A stretch of DNA of 64,000 nt. Source: Chaetomium olivaceum. Lineage: Eukaryota; Ascomycota; Sordariomycetes; Sordariales; Chaetomiaceae. The stretch covers positions 1 through 64,000 of the forward strand of contig JAYWVB010000021.1 in NCBI GenBank assembly GCA_039881045.1, in the 5' to 3' direction. Under the pieces are notes generated by a model. That model saw only the letters and a list, made by a program, of their open reading frames with translations. It was not told the origin of the DNA and searched no databases. The position numbers and the translations under genes were made by a program. Shown piece by piece: positions 46,800-58,759 of the stretch; position 1 is the stretch's first letter, and the number at the start of each line of letters is the position of its first letter.

Positions 46800-47391
46800 A
46801 AATGCTAGGAAGTCGAGGTATCTGGTGCCTGCCAAGTTTCAGGAGTGCGGGACATTTTGTCACCTGGCTGCTCGGATGTCTCGTGCGAGGTGCCAATCGA
46901 CGAATGGTACCGCCACAGTACCAAGGAAACGCCAGCGTCGTGGTAGGCTGGGAGTTTGATGTCGGCTGGCACGGCAACTTCGTCCGGCAGTTCACGATAT
47001 GGTCCATCATGGCCAAGCCGGGGTCACGCATCTGTGGGTGGTGGTCCAAGATATCCTGGAGTCTTTCCCGGACAAAATGAGGGAGGAGGACGAGGACGTG
47101 CTAGTCAAGGTGCTGACCCTGGAGATGCTCGCGGACGTGGTCGATGCCACTGGCCCGAGGCGGTTCACAGGGAGCATCCTAAAGAGCATGGGCGAGGCGT
47201 ACAACACGACGCTTGAGGACATCCAGGAGCTGCTGGAGCCGAAACTGGCTGGAGATGTGCTGGTTCTGCCTGGCTACGCCTTTGCGGCATCGGCAAACAC
47301 CTACGACGAAACTATTGACGTGCCCTTTCCTCTGCTCAGACATCACTACGCCGGCATCTGGAAGAATGATAAAGGCGGGGAGATGGTCTGA
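46800..47391 (+). pseudogene. OCH1/GT32-family mannosyltransferase relic, 5'-truncated and frameshifted
   Basis: Blocks of a GT32 (Och1-like alpha-1,6-mannosyltransferase) C-terminal half appear in order: DVSCEVPIDEW, then PPQYQGNASVVVGWEFDVGW and IWSIMAKPGS, then LWVVVQDILESFPDKM, VVDATGPRRFTGSILKSMGE, LVLPGYAFAASANTYDE and HHYAGIWKN, ending at a TGA at 47389-47391. Two frame breaks, near 46910 and 47027, each equal one lost base. The N-terminal half with the membrane anchor is missing, and the DxD region before DVSCE is scrambled. Such enzymes extend N-glycan outer chains in the Golgi. Because the 5' half is gone, this is a true relic whatever the sequencing quality. Confidence 0.72.
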
Positions 47392-47445
47392 GAGTTTGTT
47401 AGTTTCGGAATAGGAGCCGGAGTTTTGGGACTGTTTGTTCGTAAT

Positions 47446-48305
47446 GTACCCGGTGGTCAGGTGATTTCAATTCAACTCCACCTCTCTTCCAGAGAAGTGG
47501 CGCCAAAATTGCCGGGACATCGCAAAATACCCGGACAGAACAGTTTTTGGTGGGTAACCCATACAAATCACGTTAGCATAAAGTTAGAATTCAACTTTAC
47601 AGCATTAAAACAAGGAGTTTCGAATTAGGTTTCTATAGAAAGATTGATCTTTCTACTCTTAAGTTCCTATCTTTACCTTTGAAACTGAATATACTATAAT
47701 AGGTAGAGAGAAAAGCTTAAATTCTCTCTCTTGAACCTTGATTTTTCAATGCTCGTTTTTCGACTTGCCAAGAGAACCACCGAGAGCTGAGGCGCTATGA
47801 CCCGCTAAGAGCGCCGAAGCTCCAGGTCGTTTTCTAGACTAGATATCAACTTTTACTTGCATCTTAGCAACGAGTAAAGAAAAACTAAAAGAAAAAAAAG
47901 ATCCTTATTCTTATAATATTGATACAAAAATGAGCCTGTGCAGCTTTGACCTTAGATTAGATAAGTTGGATCGCGTGCCGCTGCGCGTGGAATTACTTCC
48001 ACGGCAGCCATCGCGATCTACCTTGAAAAATGGACATCCTTCTTTACTACTATTTCCGCATATTGCAAACAGATCCAGTCAAACTGTATCAAATATAGAT
48101 CAATCTTTCTCTCATAGATTCCTAAGCCTTATTTCGACTCCTAGCTAAACTATACTACTTTTTATGTTTTGTACTAAATGATTTGTATGGGTTACCCACC
48201 AAAAAACTGTTCTGTCCGGATATTTTGCGATGTCCGGCAATTTTGGCGCCACCTCTCTTCCAGAGAGGTGGAGTTGAATTGAAATCACACTGACCACCGG
48301 GTATT
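47446..48305. mobile_element. MITE/foldback element with long terminal inverted repeats
   Basis: The ends are inverted repeats. Left 47446-47570 starts TACCCGGTGGTCAG and contains TTTCAATTCAACTCCACC and ACAGAACAGTTTTTGGTGGG. Right 48181-48305 is its reverse complement with few differences. Weaker complementarity (AAAGATTGATCT) extends inward to about 200 bases per arm. The 860-bp unit is AT-rich inside and has no transposase. The TACCCGG/CCGGGTA ends are compatible with a TA target duplication (Tc1/mariner-like), or GTAAT at 47441-47445 and 48306-48310 may be a 5-bp duplication. It is non-autonomous. Confidence 0.8.
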
Positions 48306-49641
48306 GTAATCGATGGTGATGATGCCCACCAATAATACGCAATTCACCTCTACCTTCCTGTAAGGTGTATATTGAGTATGAGAGTTCATGGGAGGGCCGT
48401 TGTGTTATTCTAGGTTCTACGTTATTATATTCAACCAGGTACGGAATGAAATGAAGCAGGAAACTTTGATCGAATCCAGGGAACTGAGGTCGTCGAACAG
48501 AAGAAGGAGTTGTGGAGCGTGTGGGAATAATCCTGGGAGCGTGGTACCAGACCCTAACCCTCCTCTCATGCTTTTCTCTTGACCTCGGCTTCTTTTCAAG
48601 AGCTTCAACCTGACCTCGCTCACTTCCAGCCAAAAACACTTCGTTCGTCGCTCCTACGATGGTAACCTCAAAACTTAAAATGGCATTGACGAGACGCCGG
48701 AGTTCATAAGTTATCAGAAATATTTCGACGGTTTCTCAAAGTATACTCAAGTCAAGAATCACGTCTTTCCCACCCATGAAGAGATGAGGTCATGAAGCAG
48801 GCTCGATCCAATCCTGGAACGGTAAGCATCAACACACTAACCAAGGCACAGAGTGAGCTTCTGTTTTCGGTAATCTATATCCAACCCCATATACCCCAAT
48901 CGAGCCAATCCAAGACTCTCTCGACCTTAATCCAACCAAAGCTCGATTCCGGTTCAAATGCTCCGTCGAAGAAACGTTACCAGGACTCTCCAACTTTTGG
49001 GAAGATCAATGCCTTGGCGGCCATACTTCTCGGCGCCCTGTTTCCCGAACGGCTCTCATTTGTTGCCAGTGCCTTGCACGTTCGGCGATGATGTCTTTGC
49101 CTCTAAAGGGTCGCTTCCTTGGTGGCCATGGCAGGCTGCGTTGCCTGCCGTCGTGCCCAACCTCGGTCCCCTGAACCTCCGTGCCTCCATATCTTGTCTT
49201 GCGCTGGAAGGGCAGTGAAGGGCCACTCGCCCTTCACTAAACGCGTTTCTAGAACCTGGGGCCCTCGTCTTGATCATCCCCATGTGTGATTGTGGTGAGA
49301 AGATCGATCTGCTAGTATGGATGATAGGCTTATTAGTATTGTTCCCTGCTGTTCCGTCATCTTTCCTGTCTCCGTCCATCAAAACCACATCACTATCACC
49401 TCTTGACTGAGACCCAGGAGGATTTCTTCCCGATCTTTCTGCCCTCTTGTGACTTCTTCACTCTGCAGCTTCTGAGACACGGTCCGCTCCGAGCCGTGAC
49501 CTCATTGCTTCCTTCCGGCTAGTCCTGCCACCCACCCTTCCATCTGTGAGGTGGCGAACCATCCACACAAGCAGCCCTTGCACGTATGCAGTGATCATCG
49601 TCGGTGGCTTAGCGGACCAAGCTTCGGTCACTACTGTCACC
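48306..49641. other. Gene-free flank of the MITE
   Basis: Leads into the Kelch gene's promoter. Open frames are short. No second transposon could be defined. Confidence 0.4.
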
Positions 49642-52545
49642 ATGCCTTACGTCCAACTGCCAAAGTCCTGTTCAGACCCTGAAATACCCCCAGGCCGCCC
49701 TGGCAGGCCCCGATTCCACCATAGATGCACCGAAGACCGACTCCGCGAAGGTCTAGGAAGACCCCCATCCTTCTCAATGTCGAACAAGATCGCAAAAGAA
49801 CGGAAATCCGTCTTTAAGGAGCTAGGCCTAGACACAAATCAGCCAAAGGAGTTCAGCGAATCGAAGGGACTGGCATCACCGACAAGTAGCCACGCGCCCG
49901 GATCAGCCAACCGCAATGTAGACGATGACGGCGAAAATAAGACGGCACGACGACCGACACGACAAGATGACAGCCGAGTAGAGCCCCGGACCGAGCCAAC
50001 ATCCCCAGAGCCGTCTCAGCGCCCATGGTACTCTAGAATACCCAGGGTTCGCCGGCCCAGAATCAAGAGCGTCTCAAGCGCGCCTCCCAGCATGTCTACC
50101 ATCACCAGACTCTCGTCGGTTGCACTACTCATTGCCATTTTGTTGCCCGGCTTTAGTTATTATCAGAGCCGCGAGGAGGCTGCGCCAACTCTTGCGGAAG
50201 CCGGCGTGATCCAAACCACGGCCGCGGAATCTCGCCCTATTCTCGAGAGGGAAAACACGCCGATCGAGGTCTGCAAACGATGGGCCCACCAGGGTGAGTT
50301 CAGAACGCCCCACGCAAGGACCTGGATGGGATGACTGACACGGATGTAAAGCCGCGCAGCTGAATGGGACGCTGTACATCTACGGTGGCCAGGCCACGTA
50401 CTCAAAGGAACAAAAAGAGGATACATGGAGTAACTTCCTCCAGTGAAACTGTAAAATGATGAGCCATGCTAATCCCTAATAGATAACAACTTCCTGGCCT
50501 TGGACCTCACAAAGTCGTGGGACATCAGCTCACCAGCACTTCGAGCCCTCCCTCGGCCATCAGGCCCGCCGGCTGTGTCCCTAGGCTATCTCTGGAACGA
50601 CTACAACAACCTCTTCCTGTATGGCGGACAGTTTGCTGATAATCCCTTCGTCGAACCAGCCCCTATTTCCACCTGGAAGTACTCTATCAGCGATCAAACC
50701 TGGACCGAGTATTCGTCCCCAAAGACCTCAGCTGGCAAGAATGCCGCCCCTGGCGATCAACCAGTGCAACGAGCCGCCGAAGGCGCAGGTATATCGGTGC
50801 CCGAGCTTGGGTTGAGTTGGTATTTTGGTGGCCATCTCGACCAGTCCACCACCCCCGGCTGGTCCAACCAGATAGCCCGGGTTTACCTGAAGAGCCTTCT
50901 CGAGTTTACCCACCCAGGATACACCAATGACGCCGTGTACTCGCTGGCTGACGGGACCGGGGCCGGTGAGGGTGGTGCTTACCGCAATATCACCGAGGGC
51001 GGCCTGCAGGTCAAGGACAGGTTCCCGGAGAGAGCGGACGGTGTCTTGGTTTTCGTGCCTGGCTGGGGTGAAAAGGGGGTTCTCATTGGGTTAGCGGGCG
51101 GCAGCAACGACACATTCGTGGACGATCTCTCGACGCTTGACGTCTACGACATTGCGCGGTCGGAGTGGTACCAACAAAAAACCACCGGAGACGCGCCATC
51201 CGTGCGAGTCAACCCATGCGCCGTGACGGCATCCGCGCCAGACGCCTCCAGTTTCCAGATCTACCTCTACGGCGGCCAGAACCTATTACCTTATGTATGT
51301 TTCTCCTACCTCAAAATACCCATCAACCCCCCCATCACCACCCCGCACCCCAACTTACTAACCCCCCTCCCCCCCCCCTCCCCTTAGGGCGAACAAACGC
51401 AATACTCCGACATGTACATCCTCACGATCCCCTCCTTCACCTGGCTCACCGTCCCGCCACCCCCTTCCTCCCCGCCCGGTCGCGCAGGACACACCTGCAC
51501 GCTGCACAACGGGCAAATCCTCATCATCGGCGGCTACACCCGCCCCTCCACCCCGTCCTGCGAACAGCCCCCCTCCACAATCCACGTCTTCAACGCCACC
51601 AGCCTCCACTTCCAACCCACCTTCCACACCCTCCCTGACCCTCCTCCCCTGAACCACAACCCCCACCCGGGAAACTCGGTCCTCTCCAACTCCCGCGGCT
51701 ACCGCGTCCCCGACCTCGTCGCCCGCGCCATCGGTGGCGGGCCCCACGGCGGCGCTACCGCCTCCACCCCCGCTGCCGGCCCCGCCACCGGCGGGCCCTT
51801 TGCCACGGGCAAACCGCCTGTGTTCACGGTCACTGCGCCTGGCGGCGGGGCGGCGACGGCGACGGTGACGCAGTGGGGGCCGGGCGGGACGGGGGGTGCG
51901 GATGGGGGTGCGGGTGGGAGGGGGGCCGGGGAGGATGCGGGCCTCATTGCGGCCGGGGTGTTGGCTGGGTTGGCGGGGCTGGCGGCGGGGTATCTGGGGT
52001 ATTGCGTGTGGCTGTATCGGCGGCAGGTTGCCGCGTATCGGAGGCATCTTGCCGTGGCGAACCGGTATAGTCCGGCGCCGGGGGAATCGGTGGGTGGGTT
52101 GGTTGCCGGTGGTGGTGGTGGGGCGGTGTTTGGGGAGAAGGCCATGCAGGGGCGCGGCGCTCCGCTTGCCGCGCCGGCGCTGCACCGGTTCTCGACCTCG
52201 ACGGTGGACTCGGCGTCGCTCGGTTGGGCGGTGCCGCCTGTCGAGCCGCGGTTCTTGTCTGATGAGGAGCGGCGGAGCTTTGGGAGTGGGACGGGAAGCG
52301 GGAGCAGGAGTGGGAGCGGGTTTGGGAGTGGTGGTGGCAGTGATATGGTACGTGGGACTGGGGCCGGGGAGTCAAAGCTGGTGCATAGAAGCGGGAGTTC
52401 CAGTGGCGGGAGCACGTCGTCGACGGAGAGGTTGTTGGATGGGCAGGAGCCGAGTTTCTTTAGTGTTGTGCTAGGCCCTCGGAGGGCGCTCAGAGTTGTC
52501 AACGGGCTGGAAGGGGACAAGGACAGGGACAGCGGTGGTGAGTAG
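49642..52545 (+). CDS. Kelch-repeat membrane protein
   Basis: Four exons (49642-50293, 50352-50429, 50483-51294, 51388-52545) code 899 residues, all junctions in phase. The ATG at 49642 has a good context (cacc before it). A basic disordered N-terminus is followed by a helix at about 156-174 (RLSSVALLIAILLPGF), likely a signal anchor. The middle is a six-bladed Kelch propeller: LYIYGGQ, LFLYGGQ, YFGGHLD, LIGLAGGS, IYLYGGQ and LIIGGYTR. A glycine/alanine-rich linker leads to a second helix at about 699-722 (LIAAGVLAGLAGLAAGYLGY) and a serine/glycine-rich cytosolic tail. Proteins with this design are widespread in filamentous fungi, with roles suggested in cell fusion or cell-wall signalling; none is proven here. 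Two membrane helices would put the propeller outside the cell. Confidence 0.82.
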
Positions 52546-53081
52546 GGTGACGGGTAGAATCTCTTTAGTTTTGCAAAATGGATGTGCATCGTAAGTAATA
52601 GTTTTAATATACAGATATCTCTTGTGTGCAACTAGCGCAGCTACATACATATGTGCATGACAGGAGATAAGAGACTGGCGACAGCTATTTGGCCGGCGGC
52701 GCGCTGGGCATTCTTGATCGAATGTCAACCCATAATTTCACCCCTTAGATCAAGGGCATGGCCCAATCCCAAACCAGACCTGTCCGCCAGCCTCGGGAAG
52801 TCTGGGAATATGAACCTGGCACATGATCGTCCGTTGATATCCTCTCGCAGACCAAACTCCCCGCCTCGGGGTACACTCTGAGACTGTTCGAGTCAAGTCG
52901 AGTTTGGGTGAATAGACAACCGCCATTGCAACTTCGGTGGCCAATGTAACCCTCCCGAAATAACGCCGCCTGAAAGAATACAAGAGGGCGACATCTGCGC
53001 TCAAGCGCTAACCCATGCAAGTGAGACTAGGTTGCTTGGAGGCAACCTCCCTGCGATTGACCCTTGGCCTCGAACCCGGGA
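52546..53081. other. Intergenic region between convergent genes
   Basis: About 540 bases between the 3' ends of the Kelch gene (+) and the next minus-strand gene. A tRNA-like TCGAA-containing patch near 53060-53090 does not fold into a cloverleaf. Confidence 0.45.
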
Positions 53082-54274
53082 TTAGGCAGGTATTGGGTCT
53101 GCGGAGGAAGGAAGCCGTTTTGGCTTCGCATACAAGCGCATGTTCTTCCCCACGACGTCCAACAAACGCGATGCCTCCTCAGCGTCGCGGGTCTGTATCA
53201 GGTACCGGACTGTGTCGATCCCTAACCGATAGAGGTCGAGAATGTGCGTGTGTAGGGTACGCCCTTTACTTTCCAGTTTCTGGGACTTGAGAGTAGCTCA
53301 ACAGCGAGACTCGGGGAAGGGTCGACGGGATGGTGCAGGTTGACACGTGCCATCTCCAGCGTGGTGGACTGGCGCTTGAACCTCCGTCCTACGGCGATGA
53401 ACGGGTCGTAGAGCTGTGTGGGTAGCTTGGTGTGCTCGCCGGCTTGTGTTGTGGCTTCGTGGGCTAGCCAACTCCACGCTTCCTCTAGGATAATAGGCGG
53501 TAGCTTCATCTCTTTGACCATGCTATCTGCTTCCAGAACGGTCCCAAAAGCAGGTTCCAGGCCACGGCCAGAACATCTCTCGGCCACGAAATCTCGGAGT
53601 AGATGGCGAGCTAAGACATAATCTGGGCCGGTATCTTTCATAAGACGCTTGAGCCAGACCCAAACTACGTCATCAAGCCCCTCGGCGACAAGGAAGGGCA
53701 GGAGGGCCTTGACAAACTTCCGGTTGGCGAGAAACTCAAAGTCACGCTCCTGACCAGAGGAACGCAGCCATTGCAAAACGAGCAGGCCGGCACCGATGTT
53801 GGGCAATATTTTCTTCGGCGGCGGGTTGGCCGTGAGGGGTGACCTCTGGGGTGGCACGGACGTGATGTGTATCAGAAAGCCATGCGCGGTCGTCAGATTC
53901 ATAAGCCCCCGCGAAACAGCTTTCTTGAAAATAGCCTCGTGTGCAGCCAAGCTCTTTTTGGAGCCCTTGGGCACCGTCAGCGCAGCATTGTTGAATAGCG
54001 GGTTGTTGACGACGGCGTGCACGTGCCGGTCGGTCGGTCGCGGGGATATCGTCTGAGTAGAGACGGCTGTGCGTTGGGCGGGGGTCGAACTGGTCAGCCG
54101 CGACACGCTGGTAGAGTCTGGTGGGACCCAGCCGTGTTCTTTGTCCAGCTGTATGCGGAATGATGTCTTGATGTTTTCGAGGAGTCGCTGGGACTCGCGC
54201 TGGTTCATGGGTAGTGGTTGGTGGATGCGAGGGAAGATGTCCTTGAGGGACCCGAGTGGCCTCGTTTTCTGCAT
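53082..54274 (-). CDS. Uncharacterised alpha-helical protein, possibly mitochondrial, with one frame break
   Basis: A frame from the ATG at 54274 codes MQKTRPLGSLKDIFPRIHQP and a mostly helical protein with LLVLQWLRSSGQERDFEFL, ALLPFLVAEGLDDVVWVWLK and ILEEAWSWLAHEA. At 53279 the frame ends early at 53222 unless one base is restored: CC read for CCC gives NWESKGRTLHTHILDLYRLG, then RDAEEASRLLDVVGKNM, and a stop at 53082. The length would then be about 397 residues. Paired helices of this kind resemble PPR/TPR-like mitochondrial factors, and the arginine-rich N-terminus could be a targeting signal. I cannot name the family. Confidence 0.6.
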
Positions 54275-55568
54275 CTTGGCGTTACCGGGAAGGGCCAGTC
54301 AATCAATTCGTTTCGGCGCTTCCTAAACCCAAGCCAAATCGAGGATGGCGATGCGACAGGCCACCTCAGTTTGGAGATGCTGTTGAGTTGGGCGAACGAG
54401 TTGGATGTCTGCTGTGGGGACTCGAATCGGTTTGAAGCCTTGAAGGTGGGTTGCCGCCTCGAGGGCCCAATGCCGAGTACAGAAAGATAAAAAGCGGGTC
54501 TTCCCAATAGAGCAGCAAAGCGTGGTGCACAAAGTGATCACGTGCCACATTCTGCCCCCAGTCTGGTTTGCCCAAGCTATGGACCCCAGCTGACGTTGTT
54601 GCCTTTGATTTGAGCGTTCGCCCGAGGGTTGAAAGTGGAAAAGTGAGGTGGCAAGCCTTAATCCACCTCGGCCACCCGGATGGCAAAGCAGTCAATCTAA
54701 ACACCAGGCCCAGGTCTAGTCAGGCCGTTAGGTTTTGTGAACTATGTATAACCGGATCATTGTGGTCGCCTGCGGATTGGGAGCATTCAGCTTGCTGTAA
54801 AGAAACCCCAACCGCAGCGAGCATGCGCATATGCATTTTCCTGAACTCGCAGGCGCCAGCTAGGGCGCGGGAGAGCAAGCCACCTTTGCGCCCGGGCGTT
54901 CTTGGCCGGGTCGCAATACTTCTACTAGCGATTGGGATTGTTGAAGGATAGATAATGTTTTTTAGACGAGTATGGACCAAACCCATAGATCTCGACATCT
55001 GCCCTATTACCTGGATAGATATCGACAGGTATACTTCGTACCTAGCTAGGTAGGTATGTACATACATATATCCATACTTCACACTCGGTGTCTCCGAGGT
55101 GTAAAGGGAGCCAGCTGATCGCTGGACAGCCCTGTGACGCACTGAAGAGAGAGACCCACAATCAATCGGGCGAGGCTGGAGCGCCCTGTCACAGGCTCGC
55201 AGCTGCCAGCAGTGCACTGAAACCTGGGTGGCTTCGACTGCCCTTTTTTGGGCGGGCCAATTCTGAATCGCTAGGCAAAAACTCAACGCCGTCTCCGCCT
55301 GCTTTTCCGCTTGCACTTTCCTTCTCCCCATTCCAACCACCACCCGGATCGATCCATCCAACGGATTGCACCACGATTCGATTCGCCCTGCGCGAGCGCC
55401 CATCTCCTTTTCGCAATCCGGCATCTTCTTCGATTCTCTGCCGTTTTATTCCACACCGCCATTGTTCTGTGGTCTGCCGTCGACAACGCGATCCGTTCGC
55501 CCAATTTCTTTTGATCCACCACATCCTATACTCGCACACGCACACATACACACACACACAACTCAGCA
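54275..55568. promoter_or_regulatory. Divergent upstream region of the helical protein gene and DEF1
   Basis: Promoters of both genes should be here. A CACACGCACACATACACACA-type tract (about 55534-55560) lies just before the DEF1 start. Open frames are short. Confidence 0.4.
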
Positions 55569-58500
55569 ATGTCTGAGGTACAGTCCAGACCGTCTGCCCC
55601 CCGCGGCAGAGGTTCTGGCCGTGGTGGTCGAGGCGGCTTCGCCACTCGGGGAGGAGGTCGCACTGGTGCCCGGCCTTCTGCCACCAATGGTGATTCCAAG
55701 CATGACACAGATTCCTCCCTGCCGACACTGGAAGACGAAGGCGAGATCGGCCAGCTGAAGCAACAGTATGGCAGCAAGGTTGCGGTCATCAAAGAAATGT
55801 TCCCCGACTGGTCTTCAGTCGACATTCTGTTTGCTTTGCAAGAGACCGACGGCGACGAGAACCTAGCCGTCACCCGCATTGCTGAGGGTAAGCTGGAACT
55901 TCACTTTCTTTGTTTTCCCACGCCGGGTGCAGCAGCCATGCCATCGCACCGCTTTCTGCATTCCCTATTGTCTGCTTTTCCGGGATCGCCTCGACACCGG
56001 ATTGAGTCACGCACTGTTGATACCTTGAGGAGCCCAATGCGCTAACCTGTTCGTTTCTGCATAGGAACCATTTCACAGTGGGGCGAAGTCTCCAAGCCCA
56101 AGAAGGAGCGTACGCGTCCCAAGGGCAAGGCCGATACCTTCACGACCACCACCGGCGAATCAGTTCCCGCAGGTTTACCTCGGAATGCCCGAGGCGGCCG
56201 CAGTGCCGACACCGGTCGTGGCCGTGGTAGAGCCACCGAGCGTGGTGGCCGCGGCAGTGCGCGCGGCAAGTCGACCCAAGGCACAACCAATGGTACTCGG
56301 GTTAAGGACACCGATCCTCTCTCGGTGCCGACTGAGGAGGCGGCCGAATGGAACACGCAGCCGGCCGAGGAGACGACTGCATGGAGCGAACCTGCCGCAA
56401 CAGAAGCCACTCCTGCTCCGAACACCGCTGCCCCGAGCACCACCACAGCCGCTTCGAAACCCACCACCGCTCCCACAAAGACGACCTGGGCGAGCATGTT
56501 GAGACAGTCAACTGTCCCGAAGCCGGCCCCGAAGCCGAAGGACGTCCCCACCAAGGCCCCCGAGCCTACCTTGGACACGCTTCCCGCTCCTGAGCCGACC
56601 GAACCTGAACCCGAGGCCGCACCCCCTGTCGAGGAACCCACCCCCGAACCAGAGAAGGAGGTTGTCGCGCCTCCTCCCGCTGAGCGCGTTACCCCTGCCA
56701 TCCCTGTAATCCCCGCCGTCCCTGCCGTTCCCGCCGTTCCCTCCGTCGTCGTCCCCGAGGTCGCCTTGGTACCGTCGCAGGATCAACTGACGGAAACGAA
56801 CCTTGACAAGATCAAGGATGATTCGCACCCGCCGGTGACCGAGACCGCTGCTAGCGAGGCTGCCGATTCCTGGGACCCGCGGGGTGCGCAATCCAATGCG
56901 ACCGGCACTCCTCTCTCGGCTTCGCAACAGCAGCACCGGGCAGCCGCGACCACAAAGACGTCGAGTCGCGCACCATCCACCATCCTCGCCGCATGCTTGA
57001 TCAGCTTGAAGCCGTCCGCATGCCTGGCAACCGTGATCAAGTTGACCGTGCTGCAGTTCAGTTTGGTGCTTTCAGCTTGAACGGTCCGATCGATGACGAT
57101 GTTGACGGTGACCGTGAAGAGCCCGAAACTCGCCCCCAGCCCCCCGAAGACTCCCCAGTCACCCACCCGCGGACCTCTCTTCCTCCCGCCCAGCCGGCCC
57201 CGGTTCCCGATGCATTCCCGGCACAGAAGCCGGTGGCTTCTCAGATCCCGACAGGGCCTGCCGGTATGGACTTTTAACCCCTAAGGTATCATGATTTTCA
57301 ACGACTGACTTTATTCTAGCTGCCGCGCCTGTCGCCCCGCAGGGCAGCACTCCCTCCATTTCTCAGGGTATGTTTATTTCATTCTCTCCCTGCGACATCA
57401 TCTATGAGTCATATCCTAATAATATCACCTACAGCCACTGTACAACCGCCTGCCACGCAAAGCAACCAGCAGTTTGGTCGCTTCGGCCCGACTGCTTCTC
57501 AGGACGCCTCGGCGTTCCCCGCTTCGAAGCCCTTCGAGCCATTTGGCCAGCAGCCTGCCGTTGCCTCGGCCACACAGAACCAGTTTGAAGGCGGCTTCCA
57601 AGGACAGGGACAAGCAGCACAGCCGCCAAGCCAGCAGCCCGGCGCTCCCTTCAGCTCCGCCCCCAGCGAGTTCTCTTCTTACTACACAGCGGATGCGCAA
57701 AACCGCTTCAACTACTATAACCAGAACTTCGGTCAGCAGCAGGGTGCACAGGGCCAGCAAGACGCCTTGCCGTCGCAGCCCCAGCGTTCGTTCAGTGGGT
57801 ATAACGCACCCCAGAGCGAGAGTCTCAGCCAGTACCCTCAGAGTGGTGCCCAGCACGCGCAGTCACGTTTCGGTGGTAGCACCACTGCCGACTCGCAGAT
57901 CACCGGCACCCCCACGGCTACCCAAGCCACTACCCAGGCCCAAGCCGGCCCGAACGCCCAGGCTCAGTCACACGTCCAGCAGCCTCACGACTACCCATAC
58001 AACAACAACCATCCCTACTACACGAACCCCTACTATTCCGCCTACATGGGCTACCAGGGAGCCTATAACCAGGGCGCTTATGGCGGCCCCTATGGCAAGG
58101 GCGGTCTTAACTACCAGCCCAGCCAGTATGGCATCACTCCCCAAGGACCCCATGCATTCTCGTCTCCCGCTGGTGCATTCGGCCAGTCTGCTCTCCACCG
58201 GGACAGCGCTGCGGGTGCGGGCTTAGGCGACTATGGTCAACGTGCTGGTTCCACCCCCTCAGGCCAACAGGCTCTCGGAAGCGGATTTGGTGGTGTCCAC
58301 GACACGTTCAGCCGCGGTGGTTCCAGTTACCAGTCGCAGGGTGGACAGTCGTTCAATGCCCCCGGCTCCCAGCCCGGCACAGGGCCCTCTGCCGCCGACG
58401 ACCTGAAGCCCTTCGGCGATTCTAAGGCTGCCGGCGGCCCGAGTCCCTCGCTAGGCGCTGCCGCCCGCCCCGGCTCTGCGGCGAATAACGGCCCGTCGCA

Positions 58501-58759
58501 GGGTGGCCTCCCCCCTCCTCAGTCGAACCAGCAGTCCGGCCTCGGTGGCATGGGCGGCTACGGCTATCCGAGCCACATGCAGCAGCAAGGCCACGGCCTT
58601 CACGGCACTCAATCCGGTGCCGGCGGCTACGGCATGAGTGCTAGCGGTGGTCAGAGCCACCAGAACAGCTACGGCGCCGGCGGCTATGGCGGACAGGGCT
58701 TCGCTGCGGGCGGCTACTACGGCAATCAGCCTCGCGGCTGGGGCAACAACTACCACTAG
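55569..58759 (+). CDS. DEF1: RNA polymerase II degradation factor DEF1, one frame break
   Basis: Four exons: 55569-55887, 56065-57263, 57320-57367 and 57435-58759. Def1 promotes ubiquitylation and removal of stalled RNA polymerase II. An RGG-rich N-terminus (residues 12-32) precedes the CUE domain at about 62-106 (GQLKQQYGSKVAVIKEMFPD, then SVDILFALQETDGDENLAV), which binds ubiquitin and Elongin-type partners. A long P/T/A-rich middle part follows, then MLDQLEAVRMPGN and VDRAAVQFGAFSLN, then a glutamine/glycine/tyrosine-rich tail of about 450 residues ending GWGNNYH. At about 56962 the frame changes (KTSSR to TIHHPRRMLDQ); restoring one base fixes it. The tail is prion-like in composition. 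Exon junction phases are all G/GA or G/CC and join cleanly. Confidence 0.88.

Noticed and set aside
53050..53100. Second possible tRNA patch with CTCGAACCCGGG
   Set aside because: The stem halves do not pair and no cloverleaf can be built; the region overlaps the 3' end of a minus-strand gene.
56042..56701. Minus-strand 219-codon open frame opposite DEF1
   Set aside because: Valine/glycine/alanine-rich antisense of the P/T/A-rich DEF1 middle part.
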